NCBI RefSeq assembly: GCF_003234185.1
Contig: NZ_QKSM01000002.1
Location: 265,415-329,414 of the forward strand
Reading direction: 5' to 3'
Origin: Curtobacterium sp. MCSS17_008
Lineage (GTDB): Bacteria; Actinomycetota; Actinomycetes; Actinomycetales; Microbacteriaceae
Length of the DNA: 64,000 nucleotides
Part shown: in pieces, positions 61,182 to 64,000 of the stretch
Layout of the letters: each line of letters opens with the position of its first letter
Position numbering within the stretch: the first letter of the stretch is position 1
The notes under the pieces: model-generated
What the model saw: only the letters and a program-made list of their open reading frames with translations
Database searches by the model: none
What the model was told of the DNA's origin: nothing
Translations under genes and position numbers: made by a program

Positions 61182-62390
61182 ATGTTCCTCGGCATCACCA
61201 ACACGCCACGCGACTACGCGTGGGGCTCGGTCACCGCGATCCCCGAACTCCTCGGCCGCACCGTCACGGGCGCACCGCAGGCGGAACTCTGGCTCGGCGC
61301 GCACGCCGGCAGCCCGAGCGTCGTGGTCAACCCGGCCATGGTGGGCGGTGCCGACACGCTGCGCGACTGGATCGAGGCCGAGCCGGAGGCAGCGCTCGGC
61401 CCCGACCGGAGTGGCCTGCCGTTCCTGTTGAAGCTCCTCGCAGCGGCGGCTCCGCTGTCCCTGCAGGCACACCCCACGCCGGAGCAGGCGCGGGAGGGCT
61501 TCGCGCGCGAGGAGGCGGCGGGCATCCCGCTCGACGATCCCGCTCGGAACTACAAGGACCCGTTCCCGAAGCCGGAGCTCGTCGTCGCGCTGAGCGAGCG
61601 GTTCGAGGCCCTCAGCGGCTTCCGTCCGGTCCCGGAGACGGTGGCGGAGGTCGAGGCGCTCGACGCCGGCACGGGGCGGCTCGGCCCGCTCCTGGCGCAC
61701 CTGTCCCAGGGGCTCGAGGACACCGTCCGCTGGCTCGAGACCGCCGACCCCGCGGCGCTCGCCGTGGTGCAGGCCGCGTCCGACCTCGCCGCCGCGGTCG
61801 CCGAGGGTGACCGCACCCCGAACGTCCAGACCGTCGTCGACCTGTCGGACGCGTACCCGGGCGATCCCGGCGTGGTCGTGTCGCTCCTCATGCACCGGGT
61901 CACGCTGACCACGGGTGAGGCCATGTACCTGCCCGCGGGCAACGTGCACGCCTACCTCGACGGTCTCGGGATCGAGCTCATGGCGCCCTCGGACAACGTG
62001 CTGCGCGGCGGCCTGACGTCGAAGCACGTCGACGTCCCGGAGCTCCTGCGCGTGCTCGACTTCACCGCGTACCCGGCCCCGGTCCTGACGCCGGAGCACC
62101 TCGACCAGGGGGTCGACCGGTTCGCGCCGGAGGGCGTCGGGTTCGCCCTGGTCCGCATCACCGGCGACGGCCGACCCGTCGGCCTCGGCACGGGTGGCGT
62201 CGCGCCGCTCTCCGGCCCGAGCATCGCGGTCTGCACCGCCGGCGCCGTGACGCTCGTCGGAGCGACCTCGGCGACCCTGCTCCGCCAGGGGGAGTCCTGC
62301 TACATCACGCCCGACGAGGGCGACGTCACCGTCGAGGCCGACGCCGCGACCGGACTCACCTCGACGGTCTTCATCGCGACCGGTGCGTGA
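61182..62390 (+). CDS. manA: Mannose-6-phosphate isomerase, class I
   Basis: Interconverts fructose-6-phosphate and mannose-6-phosphate, the entry to GDP-mannose for glycans. The 402-residue zinc cupin has PLSLQAHPTPEQA with zinc ligands Q95/H97, KDPFPKPELVVAL with E132, and PAGNVHAYLDG with H256. TNTPRDYAWGS near the start is the family's first motif. Length normal. galE follows after 54 bp with its own promoter. Confidence 0.94.
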   Translation: MFLGITNTPRDYAWGSVTAIPELLGRTVTGAPQAELWLGAHAGSPSVVVNPAMVGGADTLRDWIEAEPEAALGPDRSGLPFLLKLLAAAAPLSLQAHPTPEQAREGFAREEAAGIPLDDPARNYKDPFPKPELVVALSERFEALSGFRPVPETVAEVEALDAGTGRLGPLLAHLSQGLEDTVRWLETADPAALAVVQAASDLAAAVAEGDRTPNVQTVVDLSDAYPGDPGVVVSLLMHRVTLTTGEAMYLPAGNVHAYLDGLGIELMAPSDNVLRGGLTSKHVDVPELLRVLDFTAYPAPVLTPEHLDQGVDRFAPEGVGFALVRITGDGRPVGLGTGGVAPLSGPSIAVCTAGAVTLVGATSATLLRQGESCYITPDEGDVTVEADAATGLTSTVFIATGA

Positions 62391-62431
62391 ACACGCAGCG
62401 GGCTGCGGTCCGACGGGGCGGTGCCGTCCGC

Positions 62432-62437
62432 TAGCGT
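62432..62437 (+). promoter_or_regulatory. -10 box TAGCGT of galE (leaderless)
   Basis: TAGCGT is followed by 7 nt and the galE ATG at 62445. Confidence 0.55.
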
Positions 62438-62444
62438 GACGAGC

Positions 62445-63407
62445 ATGAGTTGGCTGGTCACCGGCGGTGCCGGGTACATCGGGTCCCACGTCGTCCGCGC
62501 GTTGCGGGCCGCCGGTATCGACACGGTCGCGTTCGATGACCTGTCGAGCGGTTTCCGTGCCTTCGTGCCGGAGGACGTGCCGTTCGTCGAGGGCACGATC
62601 CTGGACGGTGACCTGCTGGCCCGAACGCTCCGCGAGCACGCCGTGAGCGGTGTCGTGCACGTGGCCGGGTTCAAGTACGCCGGGGTCTCGGTCGAGCGGC
62701 CGCTGCACACGTACGAGCAGAACGTCACCGGCACGGCGACGTTGCTGCGTGCCATGGCGGAGAACGGGGTGACGAGGGCGGTCTTCTCGTCGAGCGCGGC
62801 GGTCTACGGCACGCCCGACGTGGACGTCGTGGTCGAGGACACCCCGAAGGCGCCGGAGTCGCCGTACGGCGAGTCGAAGCTGATCGGCGAGTGGCTGCTG
62901 CGTGACATGGAGGTCGCCGCCGGGTTCGCGACGACCTCGCTCCGGTACTTCAACGTCGTCGGTTCCGGCGAGCCGGACCTGTACGACGCGAGCCCGCACA
63001 ACCTGTTCCCGCTCGTGTTCGATGCGCTGCTCGCCGGGCGCACGCCGCGGATCAACGGCGACGACTACGACACCCCGGACGGTACGTGCGTCCGTGACTA
63101 CGTCCACGTCGCCGACCTGGCGCACTCGCACGCGGTCGCGGCGCGGAAGCTCGAGGCGGGGGAGCAGCTCGAGCGGGCGTACAACCTCGGCAGCGGCGAC
63201 GGTGTCAGCGTGCGGCAGATCATGGACGCGATGGCGTCGGGTACCGGGATCGCGTTCGAGCCGGAGGTCGCTCCGCGCCGACCGGGTGACCCGGCCCGGA
63301 TCGTCGCGACGGGTGAGGCGGCTGCGCGTGACCTGGAGTGGGCGATGCGCCACACGCTCGACGAGATGGTCGCCAGCGCGTGGGAGGCCCGCCGCCGCGT
63401 CGGCTGA
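62445..63407 (+). CDS. galE: UDP-glucose 4-epimerase
   Basis: NAD-dependent interconversion of UDP-glucose and UDP-galactose, for galactose use or galactose-containing glycan. The 320 residues have the VTGGAGYIGSHVV dinucleotide loop, HVAGFKYAGVSVERP, FSSSAAVYG, catalytic Y141/K145 in YGESK, SLRYFNVVGSG, and CVRDYVHVADLA. Size typical of short bacterial GalE. ATG chosen for the leaderless box. Confidence 0.93.
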   Translation: MSWLVTGGAGYIGSHVVRALRAAGIDTVAFDDLSSGFRAFVPEDVPFVEGTILDGDLLARTLREHAVSGVVHVAGFKYAGVSVERPLHTYEQNVTGTATLLRAMAENGVTRAVFSSSAAVYGTPDVDVVVEDTPKAPESPYGESKLIGEWLLRDMEVAAGFATTSLRYFNVVGSGEPDLYDASPHNLFPLVFDALLAGRTPRINGDDYDTPDGTCVRDYVHVADLAHSHAVAARKLEAGEQLERAYNLGSGDGVSVRQIMDAMASGTGIAFEPEVAPRRPGDPARIVATGEAAARDLEWAMRHTLDEMVASAWEARRRVG

Positions 63408-63437
63408 CCGCCGCGAGCGGTCCCGGCACCCCCGTCG

Positions 63438-63488
63438 TGTCCCCCGACGACCGGACAGAACTGCTGCGACACGCCCGTACGGGGGACA
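63438..63488. repeat. Inverted pair TGTCCCCCG ... CGGGGGACA
   Basis: Arms 63438-63446 and 63480-63488, 33 nt apart, after galE and just upstream of the whiB promoter. The same 8-mer pair in the reverse order occurs at 13779-13827. Confidence 0.6.
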
Positions 63489-63528
63489 TGACACGCCGCG
63501 GCGGTCAGAGCCTCCTATGATCCGCGAC

Positions 63529-63558
63529 TTGACTTCCGACGAATGACACCGCTGTAAT
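63529..63558 (+). promoter_or_regulatory. Promoter TTGACT-18 bp-TGTAAT of whiB
   Basis: -35 TTGACT (63529-63534) and -10 TGTAAT (63553-63558). It is the clearest housekeeping-type promoter in the window and lies in an A/T-rich patch about 40 bp before the whiB ATG. Confidence 0.7.
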
Positions 63559-63597
63559 TACAGGCAACGGCTTCGGTCGTTGCAGGCCGTCGTCGAC

Positions 63598-63936
63598 ATG
63601 TCAGGGGTGATCAGGGTGAACGGTTCCGACTTCCACGCCGGCGTGCCGGAGGACTGGCACGTCGACCCGGTGTCGCTCGGCGTCCCCGGTGTCCGCCGAG
63701 CCGAGACGGACGACGAGAACCCGCTCGCCTGGCAGGTCGACTCGCTCTGCGCACAGACCGACCCCGAGGCGTTCTTCCCCGAGAAGGGCGGCTCGACGCG
63801 CGAGGCGAAGAAGATCTGCGGTTCCTGCGAGGTCCGCTCGCAGTGCCTGGAGTACGCACTCGAGAACGACGAGCGCTTCGGCATCTGGGGCGGGCTCTCG
63901 GAGCGCGAGCGCCGGAAGCTCCGCCGCCGCGCCTGA
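63598..63936 (+). CDS. whiB2: WhiB-family iron-sulfur transcription regulator (WhiB2/WhmD-like)
   Basis: 4Fe-4S regulator involved in cell division or septation in relatives. From ATG 63598 it has 112 residues with the four cluster cysteines C51, C74, C77 and C83, the beta-turn GIWGG (95-99) and the basic tail SERERRKLRRRA. The core PLAWQVDSLCAQTDPEAFF and EKGGSTREAKKIC are almost those of WhmD/WhiB2. A TTG at 63580 (118 residues) or later GTGs are possible starts. Its own promoter is visible. manA nearby matches the mycobacterial arrangement. Confidence 0.92.
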   Translation: MSGVIRVNGSDFHAGVPEDWHVDPVSLGVPGVRRAETDDENPLAWQVDSLCAQTDPEAFFPEKGGSTREAKKICGSCEVRSQCLEYALENDERFGIWGGLSERERRKLRRRA

Positions 63937-63956
63937 CGGCCAGGAACGGCACGGAG

Positions 63957-63989
63957 CCCACCCGGCGCCCACCCGGCGCCCACCCGCCG
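63957..63989 (+). repeat. 11-bp tandem repeat after whiB
   Basis: CCCACCCGGCG at 63957-63967 and 63968-63978, with a one-base variant at 63979-63989. It follows the whiB stop by 20 bp, at the window edge. Confidence 0.8.
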
Positions 63990-64000
63990 CGGGGGAGGCA

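Noticed and set aside
59739..63494. Minus-strand frame of 1251 codons
   Set aside because: Only the part up to 61112 is the real polymerase; the upstream extension is antisense to manA and galE.
63937..64000. Start of a further gene at the right edge
   Set aside because: Only 11-bp tandem repeats and GC-rich sequence are visible; nothing coding can be supported.

Overview
The window comes from a very GC-rich actinobacterium. Start codons are a mix of ATG, GTG and a few TTG, many promoters look leaderless, and there are a WhiB regulator, an actinobacterial-type acyl-CoA carboxylase with an epsilon subunit, and actinobacterial cell-envelope glycan genes. The gene set and the GH6/GH25 secreted enzymes fit Microbacteriaceae, possibly Curtobacterium; the genus is inferred from gene content only. 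I see no rRNA, tRNA, CRISPR array, insertion sequence or prophage.

Layout. 1-5128: nucleoside salvage (thymidine phosphorylase end, adenosine deaminase, purine nucleoside phosphorylase, a phosphohexo/pentomutase) with PTS EIIA and EIIB genes inside it. 5203-6316: a two-domain AbiEi/DUF559-like protein gene bracketed by two related perfect palindromes, the most unusual structure in the window. 6382-17338: acyl-CoA carboxylase alpha chain, Maf, an RNA methyltransferase, a two-component operon with an odd third membrane protein, carboxylase epsilon and beta subunits, BirA and a PH-domain membrane protein. 17391-24538: UDP-glucose dehydrogenase, glycosyltransferase, pyruvyltransferase-like protein, flippase-like protein, DUF2142 protein and GtrA. 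24673-28610: purK and purE, separated by a secreted GH6 cellulase. 28618-35102: GH25 lysozyme, a lipoprotein, a glycosyltransferase, an acyltransferase and a large membrane protein. 35224-52237: dTDP-rhamnose synthesis (rmlDB, rmlCA), at least seven glycosyltransferases and a Wzm/Wzt polysaccharide ABC exporter. 52480-61112: a secreted lysozyme-like repeat protein, then a duplicated pair of membrane protein plus O-antigen-ligase-like polymerase, with polyprenol-phosphate-mannose synthase between. 61182-64000: manA, galE and a WhiB2/WhmD-like regulator.

How it works together. manA, galE, ugd and rmlABCD supply mannose-6-phosphate, UDP-galactose, UDP-glucuronate and dTDP-rhamnose. The glycosyltransferases assemble lipid-linked rhamnose-rich glycan, Wzm/Wzt exports it, and the GtrA, flippase-like, polymerase and acyl/pyruvyl-transfer proteins probably extend or decorate surface polymers. 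The housekeeping genes (add, deoA, punA, pmm, accC, maf, accDE, birA, PH protein, gtrA, purK, purE, rml, manA, whiB2) recur as neighbours in mycobacteria (recalled, not searched). The window therefore reads as an old actinobacterial backbone into which surface-polysaccharide and secreted-enzyme genes have been inserted.
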